DNA of 64,000 bases from Porphyromonadaceae bacterium FC4 (GTDB lineage: Bacteria; Bacteroidota; Bacteroidia; Bacteroidales; Porphyromonadaceae). Every line of letters starts with the position of its first letter. Position 1 is the first letter of the stretch. The notes below the pieces were generated by a model. That model did no database searches. It was not told where the DNA came from and saw nothing but the letters and a program-made list of their open reading frames with translations. Positions 52,621 to 59,512 of the stretch are shown one piece after another. The position numbers and the translations under genes were made by a program. The stretch covers positions 309,944 to 373,943 of the forward strand of contig LT635552.1 of NCBI GenBank assembly GCA_900120395.1, read 5' to 3'.

Positions 52621-53658
52621 ATGACAACCTATAAAAACAACACCCTCCTAGACACTCTCGCCGGTCGCCGTCCCGCCCACACGCCTGTCTGGCTCATGAG
52701 ACAAGCCGGACGCTACCTGCCCGAGTACCGGGAGCTGCGAGAGAAGGCAGGCTCTTTTCTGACCCTGGCAAAGACTCCGGATCTGGCAGCAGAAGTGACG
52801 CTCCAACCGGTGGAACGCTTTGGGATGGATGCCGCTATCATCTTTTCGGACATCCTGACGATCCCCGATGCACTGGGCATGGAGCTGACCTTTGAGACCG
52901 GCAGGGGACCACTCTTCAGGCGCCCGGAGGTGTTCAAGCACGACCGTCTCCTGCTCCGCCCCATAGAGGTGCGGGAGGAGCTCCGGTACGTGGCGGATGC
53001 CATCAGACTGGTTGCCAACGACTCTTTCCCGGTCATAGGCTTTAGCGGAAGCCCGTTCACCCTTGCATCCTACATGGTGGATGGCGGGGCGGCAAAGGGC
53101 TTTATGCAGACGCGTAGCCTGCTCTACTCGCGACCGAAGCTCCTCCATGACCTGCTCGAGCTACTGACTCGCCTGGTCACCGACTACCTCATCATGCAGG
53201 TCGAGGCCGGTGCTGCCGTCCTCCAGATCTTCGACTCCTGGGGTGGCTTGCTGAGCACTCCGGCATTCGAGACCTTTGATCTCGCCTACATCCGACGGAT
53301 TATCTCTGCTCTCCGAGACCATCCCTCTACTGCAGAGACACCCATCATCGCCTTCACGCGCAACGCCACTATCGACTGGTACCGTCGCCTCCACGAAGCA
53401 GGAGCGACCGCTGTCAGCATCGACTGGCGGCACTCTCTGCGTGAAGTAGCCCGCGAAGTACCGGGCGCCGTACTCCAGGGTAACCTCGACCCCGCAGCAC
53501 TACTCGGTTCGCCCGACGAGCTCAAGCGCGCTGCTGAGGAGGTACTCGGCAGTGTTCCCGACGGCAGACCGCATATCTTCAACCTCGGTCACGGCATCGA
53601 CAAGTCTACTGACCCCGAGCATGTACGACTGCTGATAGACCTCGTACACCAACATTAA
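52621..53658 (+). CDS. hemE: Uroporphyrinogen decarboxylase
   Basis: 345 residues. PVWLMRQAGRYLPEYRELR carries the substrate-binding arginines, FSDILTIPDALGM the catalytic aspartate region, and PVIGFSGSPFTLASYMVDGG, QIFDSWGG and NLGHGI near the end complete the family pattern. It decarboxylates uroporphyrinogen III to coproporphyrinogen III in heme synthesis. With hemH it shows that part of the heme pathway is encoded alongside the uptake system; the other hem genes are not in the window. Confidence 0.96.
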   Translation: MTTYKNNTLLDTLAGRRPAHTPVWLMRQAGRYLPEYRELREKAGSFLTLAKTPDLAAEVTLQPVERFGMDAAIIFSDILTIPDALGMELTFETGRGPLFRRPEVFKHDRLLLRPIEVREELRYVADAIRLVANDSFPVIGFSGSPFTLASYMVDGGAAKGFMQTRSLLYSRPKLLHDLLELLTRLVTDYLIMQVEAGAAVLQIFDSWGGLLSTPAFETFDLAYIRRIISALRDHPSTAETPIIAFTRNATIDWYRRLHEAGATAVSIDWRHSLREVAREVPGAVLQGNLDPAALLGSPDELKRAAEEVLGSVPDGRPHIFNLGHGIDKSTDPEHVRLLIDLVHQH

Positions 53659-53671
53659 CACCACAACAACC

Positions 53672-56191
53672 ATGAGAAAAACCCTTGCAGCACTGCTGCT
53701 GACCCTGCTGACTATGACCAGTTCACCGGCTCAGACATTCCTAGAAAACATCGCAGCGCCACGAGAGGCACACCGCCTCACGAGCGGTTGGCGCTTCACG
53801 AGAGAGGACAGCCCCGACTTCGTTCGTCCCGACTTCGACGACCGCAGCTGGCAGAGCGTCACCGTCCCCCACGACTGGGCGATCTACGGTCCCTTCTCAG
53901 CACAAAACGACCGCCAGAACGTCGCCATCACCCAGGATGGACAAAAGGAAGCCCTCGAGCACGCCGGGCGTACCGGCGGGCTCCCCTTTGTCGGCGTCGG
54001 ATGGTACAGATACACATTTGACCTCAAGCAGGACCTCTCCGACATCGGCGACGTCACCCTCTACATAGATGGCGCCATGAGTCACTCCAAGGTCTACATC
54101 AACGGCCACGAGGCAGGCGGATGGCCCTACGGGTACAACTCCTACTACCTCGACATCACCCCCTACCTCGATGCCGCACGCACCAAGCAGGTCATCGCCA
54201 TCCGGCTCGAAAACCCCACCGACTTCTCGCGCTGGTACCCCGGCTCAGGGCTCTACCGAAACGTTTACCTCATGATCTCCCCCTCCAAGACCCGCATCGA
54301 CGACTGGGGCACCTACATCACCACTCCCTTTGTATCACCGGAGTATGCACAGGTCAACGTCCGCACCGAGCTCAAAAACGCCCCCCGAGATACCCGGGGA
54401 CTCTCGCTCCGCACCACCCTCCTCTACGACGGCGCAGCAGTGGCGACAGACGAAATATCCGCCGACCAAGTCTACAACAACACACTGGAGCAAAACCTAC
54501 GCATCACCGACCCGCACCTCTGGGACATCCGTCAGCCCAACCTCTACACAGCCCACAGCGAGCTCCTACAGGACGGCAAAGTCATTGATGCCTACCGCAC
54601 CACATTCGGAGTGCGTACCATCGAAGTACGTCCGGACGACGGCTTTTACCTCAACGGCAAACGGGTCATCTTCAAGGGCGTATGCCTCCACCACGACCTC
54701 GGCCCACTCGGAGCTGCCGTCAACAAAGTAGCCATCCGCCGACAGATCAAGCAGATGCAGGAGATGGGCGCCAACGCCATCCGCACCTCGCACAACATGC
54801 CCGCACCCGAGCTCATCCAGCTCGCAGACGAGCTGGGCATGCTCATCATGGCGGAGAGCTTCGACGAGTGGCAGATAGCCAAGGTCAAAAACGGCTACAA
54901 CCACCTCTTTGACGACTGGGCAGAGCGCGACCTCGTCAACCTCATACGCCACTACCGCAACGCCCCCTCCATCGTCATGTGGTGCATCGGCAACGAAGTC
55001 TACGAGCAGGGAGTCGAAGGCGGAAACAAGGTCGCCTATTTCCTACAAAACATCGCCCACCGAGAGGACCCCACCCGTCCCGTCACCCAGGGCATGGACA
55101 ACCCCAAGCCGGTGACTGCCAATAGCTTTGCGGCGATCATGGACATTGCCGGGTTCAACTACCGACCCTGGCACTACCCCGAGGCGTATGCCAAGCTACC
55201 CCAGCAGCTCGTCCTCGGCGCTGAGACCACCTCCACCGTCTCCTCCAGAGGGATCTACAAGTTCCCCGTCGAGCGCAAGTCCATGGCGGTCTACCCCGAC
55301 CACCAGGCAAGCGGCTACGATGTCGAGCACTGCACCTGGAGCAACCTCCCCGAGGACGACTACATGCGCCACGAGGACTTTCACTACAACATGGGCGAGT
55401 TCATCTGGACCGGCATCGACTACATCGGCGAGCCAACCCCCTACTACACCAACTGGCCCTCCCACACCTCACTCTTTGGTGCCGTAGACCTCGCCGGAAT
55501 CCCCAAGGACCGATACTACCTCTACCGCTCCCACTGGAACAAAGATGCCACCACCCTCCACGTCCTGCCGCACTGGACCTGGCCCGACCGTGTAGGTGAG
55601 GTGACCCCTATCTTTGTCTACACCAGCTACCCCACAGCCGAGCTATTCATCAACGGCAAAAGCCAGGGACGCAAGACCAAAGACCTCTCCCTCAACGTCG
55701 AAAACACCTCCGACAAAGACCTCTCGCGCCAGCCCCGCTACCGTCTCATGTGGATGGACACCAAGTATGAGCCGGGAGAAGTCCGCGTCGTGGCGTACGA
55801 TGAGGAGGGTATCGCACGGGACGAAAAAGTCCTCCGTACCACCGGAGCCCCCTACAGGCTGCAGCTCCTACTCGAGGAGCCGGACGAGACCGTACCCGCA
55901 AACGACACCGAGCACCTGGTCTACGTCCGCGTACAGGTACTCGACAAGGCGGGCAACCTCTGCGTGACCGCCACGCCGGAGATCACCTTCAGCGTCAAGG
56001 GCAGCGGCCGCTACGTCGCGTGTGCCAATGGAGACGCCTCCTGCATTGTCCCCTTCCAGAGCCGGACGATGACCGCCTTTAGCGGAGAGATGACCGCCAT
56101 CGTTGCCCCCGATGGCAAGCCCGGCACCATTACCCTCACCGCCAAAGCACCCGGACTACGGTCGGCATCACTCAAGATCCCCACCAAGTAA
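53672..56191 (+). CDS. GH2-family beta-galactosidase-like glycoside hydrolase, secreted
   Basis: 839 residues with signal peptide MRKTLAALLLTLLTMTSSPAQ. The GH2 sugar-binding domain (WRFTREDSPDFVRPDFDDRSWQSVTVPHDWAIYGPF), the immunoglobulin-like domain and the TIM barrel (GVCLHHDLGPLGAAVNKVAIRRQIKQMQEMGANAIRTSHNMP) are in order. The acid/base is the Glu in IVMWCIGNEVYEQG, and the nucleophile is probably in VLGAETTSTVSSRG. A DUF4982-like and a further Ig-like domain close the protein. It would act in the periplasm on beta-galactosides such as host glycans; no SusCD pair is adjacent. It starts 13 bp after hemE, an unusual neighbour. Confidence 0.9.
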   Translation: MRKTLAALLLTLLTMTSSPAQTFLENIAAPREAHRLTSGWRFTREDSPDFVRPDFDDRSWQSVTVPHDWAIYGPFSAQNDRQNVAITQDGQKEALEHAGRTGGLPFVGVGWYRYTFDLKQDLSDIGDVTLYIDGAMSHSKVYINGHEAGGWPYGYNSYYLDITPYLDAARTKQVIAIRLENPTDFSRWYPGSGLYRNVYLMISPSKTRIDDWGTYITTPFVSPEYAQVNVRTELKNAPRDTRGLSLRTTLLYDGAAVATDEISADQVYNNTLEQNLRITDPHLWDIRQPNLYTAHSELLQDGKVIDAYRTTFGVRTIEVRPDDGFYLNGKRVIFKGVCLHHDLGPLGAAVNKVAIRRQIKQMQEMGANAIRTSHNMPAPELIQLADELGMLIMAESFDEWQIAKVKNGYNHLFDDWAERDLVNLIRHYRNAPSIVMWCIGNEVYEQGVEGGNKVAYFLQNIAHREDPTRPVTQGMDNPKPVTANSFAAIMDIAGFNYRPWHYPEAYAKLPQQLVLGAETTSTVSSRGIYKFPVERKSMAVYPDHQASGYDVEHCTWSNLPEDDYMRHEDFHYNMGEFIWTGIDYIGEPTPYYTNWPSHTSLFGAVDLAGIPKDRYYLYRSHWNKDATTLHVLPHWTWPDRVGEVTPIFVYTSYPTAELFINGKSQGRKTKDLSLNVENTSDKDLSRQPRYRLMWMDTKYEPGEVRVVAYDEEGIARDEKVLRTTGAPYRLQLLLEEPDETVPANDTEHLVYVRVQVLDKAGNLCVTATPEITFSVKGSGRYVACANGDASCIVPFQSRTMTAFSGEMTAIVAPDGKPGTITLTAKAPGLRSASLKIPTK

Positions 56192-56217
56192 TCCGCCCGC
56201 ATTCACGAGCAAAACGA

Positions 56218-56260
56218 GAGGGTGTGCCCGAGCAAAACTCCGGGCACACCCTCACTTTTT
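56218..56260 (+). terminator. Terminator after the GH2 gene
   Basis: Perfect 13-bp stem GAGGGTGTGCCCG (56218-56230) with its complement (56241-56253), then a T tract. Confidence 0.8.
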
Positions 56261-56325
56261 CACCAACCACTTACACCGTTGAAACATAAAGAGTTGCACT
56301 CACCAAAAAAGTTCGCCCCCTGATC

Positions 56326-56418
56326 GCCAAAAGTTTCCTACTGGAAACAGATCTCTACTATCCGTCAAATCGTTTTCTTTCCTACTGGAAATTTTTCGCT
56401 ACTATCCGTCAAATTTTT
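56326..56418 (-). repeat. 93-bp dispersed tandem-half repeat, copy 8, interrupted by the IS unit
   Basis: Inverse orientation, ending ACTATCCGTCAAATTTTT. The sequence then switches to the IS end at 56419, while the repeat tail (CAAATTTTTT) resumes at 59343. Joining the two sides gives the normal CCGTCAAATTTTTT tail seen in copy 7. Confidence 0.82.
56410..56418. repeat. Left copy of a 9-bp target-site duplication
   Basis: CAAATTTTT, repeated at 59343-59351 on the other side of the 2.9-kb unit. 8-9 bp duplications are usual for IS256-family elements. The sequence is A+T-rich, so chance identity is not excluded. Confidence 0.6.
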
Positions 56419-56422
56419 GACT

Positions 56423-56545
56423 TATAGGTCAAAATGGTGGGTGAGTTAAAGGTCTTTTCTAGGTATAGAGAGACATATAAGGGTTTGAAAAGCTTTGAAG
56501 TGTTAAAAGTGAGCCAACGCGAATGTATAGGTCAAAACGGTGGGT
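56423..56545 (+). repeat. IS left end with doubled terminal repeat
   Basis: Two copies of the terminal sequence, TATAGGTCAAAATGGTGGGT (56423-56442) and TATAGGTCAAAACGGTGGGT (56526-56545), 103 bp apart, in the same orientation. Right ends also carry two copies, 51 bp apart. Paired sites may be transposase binding sites. Confidence 0.75.
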
Positions 56546-56640
56546 GATACAGGGGGATAAGCCAGTGTTTATCGTATCTTTGAGCATTTGAAAAGGCGAA
56601 AAAATGAACCAAAAAATGTCCGAAGTGTGGGAGCCTCAGT

Positions 56641-57555
56641 GTGATTAGTCATGGACGCAGGGGTACACACAAGAGATATTTGTGCAAGAACTGTGGCTCA
56701 TCGTTCACAGGAAAAAGGCACATAAGTAAGGAGCAGATATGGGACTTGTACCAGAGTGGCTTATCGCAGGCTAAAATCGCGGAAGCACTTGGAGTAAGTC
56801 CGAGCACGATAAAACGGAGACTTCAGGAGGTCTCAGTTGACTTTAAGACGCCCATATTAAGCGAGGGAGTTATTCACATAGATGCGACGTATTGGGGTAG
56901 AAACCAAGGACTAATCGTTGCGTTGGACGATAAAAGTGGTTGCGTACTCTATCGGGAGTGGATCTCTCACGAAAGCAAAGTGGACTACGCAACAGCCCTT
57001 AAAAAGATAGAGGAAGGGGGCTATAAGATATTGGCAGTGGTAACTGATGGAGGAGTCGGTCTTGATGTGGCACTGAAGCATTTTCCCACACAAATGTGCC
57101 AGTATCACTTTATCGCAATCGTCCGACGAAAACTTACTCTTCGACCCAAACTACCTGCGTCTCAAGAGCTTCTGGCACTTGCTATGAGTGTAGGAAAGAT
57201 ATCCCGTATCACATTCTGCTCGCAGCTCAAAAAGTGGGAGACCAAGTGGGATACTTTTCTCAAGGAGAAGACCATAAATGATGAAAACGGCAAATGGCAA
57301 TACACGCACAAATCAATTAGATCAGCCCACTTTTCCTTTCGTCAATACCTCCCTACACTCTTTACTTACGAGGAACATCCGGATATACAGATCCCTAAAA
57401 CCAATAACGCCATTGAAGGGCTATTTACTGCACTCAAAAGCCGTCTTAGAGCGCATAATGGAATGTCCCAAGCTCACAAGAAACGATTCGTGGATGGGTT
57501 TTTTAGGCATAGGGATATCGCCCAGTTTACATCCAAAAAAGAGGAGGGGCAATAG
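56641..57555 (+). CDS. IS256-family transposase, zinc-binding variant; N-terminus apparently frameshifted
   Basis: 304 residues from GTG 56641. Zinc-ribbon second half (YLCKNCGSSFTGKR), HTH (LSQAKIAEALGVSPSTIKRRLQEV), then the DDE core with aspartates in GVIHIDATYW and AVVTDGG and a glutamate in TNNAIEGLFTALKSRLRAHNG. The first half of the zinc ribbon, CPKCGS, is encoded in frame at 56617-56634, before the GTG, but the only nearby ATG (56604, MNQK) is in another frame. They are separated by a run of six A residues at 56611-56616. Five or eight A would join them. Either the element is inactivated by a one-base change or the frame is corrected by slippage on the A run. G+C content is lower than in neighbouring genes. 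Confidence 0.85.
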   Translation: MISHGRRGTHKRYLCKNCGSSFTGKRHISKEQIWDLYQSGLSQAKIAEALGVSPSTIKRRLQEVSVDFKTPILSEGVIHIDATYWGRNQGLIVALDDKSGCVLYREWISHESKVDYATALKKIEEGGYKILAVVTDGGVGLDVALKHFPTQMCQYHFIAIVRRKLTLRPKLPASQELLALAMSVGKISRITFCSQLKKWETKWDTFLKEKTINDENGKWQYTHKSIRSAHFSFRQYLPTLFTYEEHPDIQIPKTNNAIEGLFTALKSRLRAHNGMSQAHKKRFVDGFFRHRDIAQFTSKKEEGQ

Positions 57556-57641
57556 TACCCCTCCCCTGTCAGTGTAAACTGTTCTGACTCCATTGACCGT
57601 ATCCCTCACCGGTTGCACCCCTGCAGAGCCGGCTACGTTTC

Positions 57642-57752
57642 AGGTCAACGAACAAAGGTATCTGTTTTTTTCTTCTACTTCGCCCACCATTTTGACCTAT
57701 ACTTCAGTACGAAAATGGCTATTAGGCTGTTTTACCCACCATTTTGACCTAT
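57642..57752 (+). repeat. Inner copy of the 111-bp IS right end
   Basis: Matches 59228-59338 base for base as far as I can follow, from AGGTCAACGAACAAAGG to TTTTGACCTAT. It contains two terminal-repeat copies, at 57683-57701 and 57734-57752. Confidence 0.85.
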
Positions 57753-57774
57753 GCGCCTCTTTTTATTACCTTTG
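57743..57774 (+). promoter_or_regulatory. Hybrid promoter of the cargo gene using the IS end
   Basis: TTTG (57743-57746) lies inside the inner IS terminal repeat; after a 20-bp spacer comes TACCTTTG (57767-57774), 73 bp before the cargo ATG. A full match to the Bacteroidota consensus, with the -33 part supplied by the IS. Confidence 0.55.
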
Positions 57775-57847
57775 TAACGTGGTTATTGAGTTGCAATACA
57801 GGTTGCATAGATAGCCGATTACCTATCCTATTCATTTCGTTATTATT

Positions 57848-59158
57848 ATGAAGCTGGCATATAACTTATCGATCCTGATCGGGCTTATGATGCTTCTCTC
57901 AGGCTGTGGCTTGATGAAGCTCTTCACCTCGGAGCCAAGGGATGTCTGCAAGGCGCAATTGGAGACCAAGGAAGGAGCTACCTACACAGGGTATCTTAGG
58001 ATGCCTATGTCGGGGGACAAGGAGCTCAAGCTCTTCGATGACCTCGCCCTCGCCCATTCAGCCGGCACCTTCAAGTCCGAGGACCTGAAAGGCATCGAGC
58101 TAAGCAACCCCAAGAAACCGGACTCGAGCTATCGCTTTGAGTACAAAAAGTTCTCCACCTTCCTGCAAAGCAATGCCGCATGGATGACTCTCGTAGATAG
58201 GGGACCTGAGCTTACGGCCTACCTCCTGGCCTCTTCGTACAAGATTGATGAGAATGGGGACATCTTCTTCATCGGCAACGAGCAGCGGATCATACGTAGT
58301 GGAGGAAGTATGGCTGTGGTAAAGCCCAGCTTCCCACTATTCTTGGAGAAACGCGGAGGTATCCTAAGAAAGGTTGCTCTGGTACACGGGATCAACTATG
58401 AAGGATCTCAGTTTAGAGGCGGAGTGGTCAGATTCCTTGCCGATGATCCGGAGCTCTGTAGCTATGTGAGAGGACTGAAGTGGGAGTTTGAGGACATAGA
58501 TAAGGTGGTGAAGTACTACGATCCTCACCGCAAGGGTGAGCTGGTCATTAAGGATGACCGGGGTCAAGTCCTCGCTCTGCCACCACATAAGATGGTCACG
58601 GGTGCGCTGTCAGGCGAGCTTATCTACACTGCGGATCTGGCTAAAAACCTAACGCCACACTTTGGGATGGCCTCCTACCTCGGGCTCCGCTCATCCCTCG
58701 GGACGTACTTCACTTATGGCGGGTCTGTAGGGTTCAATCAGCCCTGCCTCGTGGATGATACGGCACTGATAACGGAGGATCCGAGCTTCTTGTTGAAAGA
58801 TCGCAAGGAAGTGGAGGTACCTCAGGAGTTCATCAAGCGAGTGACCCTTTTTAGCTTCAATGCTTTTGCGGGTCTGCAGGTGCCGCTTGACCTAAAGTCT
58901 GTATATGTCATTCCTTCCCTGAGTGGATGTGTTACCGGTGACCTTCACTCCGACTACAGCCTGATCAGTGCTGGACCGCTCGTAAGGTGCGACTTTGGCA
59001 TCCCCTTGAAGTATGGGAATATGCTCTTCTTCGGTGCCGGATACAAGTATGGCTTCCCCATCAAGGATGCAGATGAGATGGCAGCTGACAACTACAAGAA
59101 TGTGACCCCTTATGGTCAGTCTCATACCGTCTTTCTGTCCATCGGTTATATGTATTGA
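57848..59158 (+). CDS. Lipoprotein of unknown function carried between two IS ends
   Basis: 436 residues with signal MKLAYNLSILIGLMMLLSGC. I recognise no family. The first ~250 residues are mixed and charged with aspartate/lysine-rich stretches (TKEGATYTGYLRMPMSGDKELKLFDDLALAHSAGTFKSEDLKGIEL resembles a small domain that senses or scaffolds at the envelope). The last ~180 residues look like amphipathic beta strands ending in HTVFLSIGYMY, typical of outer-membrane barrel proteins, so it may combine a lipid anchor with a small barrel. It has its own promoter and terminator and lies wholly between the two copies of the IS right end. G+C content is nearer to the host genes than that of the transposase. 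Confidence 0.7.
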   Translation: MKLAYNLSILIGLMMLLSGCGLMKLFTSEPRDVCKAQLETKEGATYTGYLRMPMSGDKELKLFDDLALAHSAGTFKSEDLKGIELSNPKKPDSSYRFEYKKFSTFLQSNAAWMTLVDRGPELTAYLLASSYKIDENGDIFFIGNEQRIIRSGGSMAVVKPSFPLFLEKRGGILRKVALVHGINYEGSQFRGGVVRFLADDPELCSYVRGLKWEFEDIDKVVKYYDPHRKGELVIKDDRGQVLALPPHKMVTGALSGELIYTADLAKNLTPHFGMASYLGLRSSLGTYFTYGGSVGFNQPCLVDDTALITEDPSFLLKDRKEVEVPQEFIKRVTLFSFNAFAGLQVPLDLKSVYVIPSLSGCVTGDLHSDYSLISAGPLVRCDFGIPLKYGNMLFFGAGYKYGFPIKDADEMAADNYKNVTPYGQSHTVFLSIGYMY

Positions 59159-59176
59159 CCCGTAGATCTTCCTTAA

Positions 59177-59214
59177 ATAAGGGAGCGAAAGAGAATCTCT
59201 TTCGCTCCCTTATT
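59177..59214 (+). terminator. Terminator of the cargo lipoprotein gene
   Basis: Near-perfect stem AATAAGGGAGCGAAAGA with TCTTTCGCTCCCTTATT around a short GAA-type loop, T-rich 3' side, 19 bp after the stop. Confidence 0.75.
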
Positions 59215-59227
59215 ATTATAGACTTAT

Positions 59228-59338
59228 AGGTCAACGAACAAAGGTATCTGTTTTTTTCTTCTACTTCGCCCACCATTTTGACCTATACTTCAGTACGAAA
59301 ATGGCTATTAGGCTGTTTTACCCACCATTTTGACCTAT
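59228..59338 (+). repeat. Outer copy of the 111-bp IS right end
   Basis: Direct repeat of 57642-57752, with terminal-repeat copies at 59269-59287 and 59320-59338. The 14 bases just at its start, GACTTATAGGTCAA (59221-59234), equal the first 14 bases of the left end of the unit (56419-56432). Confidence 0.85.
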
Positions 59339-59342
59339 ACGC

Positions 59343-59351
59343 CAAATTTTT
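59343..59351. repeat. Right copy of the 9-bp target-site duplication
   Basis: CAAATTTTT directly after the outer IS end; followed by one more T, as in the tail of intact 93-bp repeats. Confidence 0.6.
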
Positions 59352-59425
59352 TCACCCCGCTTACAAGCAAAAAGACCTATGCATCGACCCGCAGTTTGAA
59401 TAGACCGAAATGAATAAAAAAGTAG

Positions 59426-59433
59426 TACCTTTG
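59426..59433 (+). promoter_or_regulatory. Candidate -7 box for the serine palmitoyltransferase gene
   Basis: TACCTTTG, 79 bp before ATG 59513; the nearest TTTG (59395-59398) is 27 bp upstream, longer than the usual spacer. Confidence 0.4.
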
Positions 59434-59512
59434 GCAAATAATTATATGGGGATCCGGGTATCTAATGCAACCGCCAAAATCCCGGCATCTGTGCGAACGA
59501 TTTAGACACATA

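Larger units (their letters stand above)
57556..57847. other. Inner IS right end and cargo leader
   Basis: Contains about 85 bp after the transposase stop with no feature, the 111-bp right-end copy (57642-57752), and the cargo promoter and leader. No gene. Confidence 0.6.
56419..59342 (+). mobile_element. IS256-type element carrying a lipoprotein cargo gene
   Basis: A 2924-bp unit bounded by inverted ends (left TATAGGTCAAAATGGTGGGT at 56423-56442, right ACCCACCATTTTGACCTATA at 59320-59339) and a 9-bp direct repeat CAAATTTTT. Inside are a transposase gene, an inner copy of the right end (to 57752) and a lipoprotein gene with its own terminator. Only the outer right end pairs with a matching flanking duplication, so the last movement probably involved the whole unit. 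The simple IS would be 56419 to about 57755. Confidence 0.65.

Noticed and set aside
56610..56640. Annotating the transposase as beginning at ATG 56604
   Set aside because: That ATG is in a different frame and reaches a stop after 14 codons; using it would require a frame change that has not been shown.
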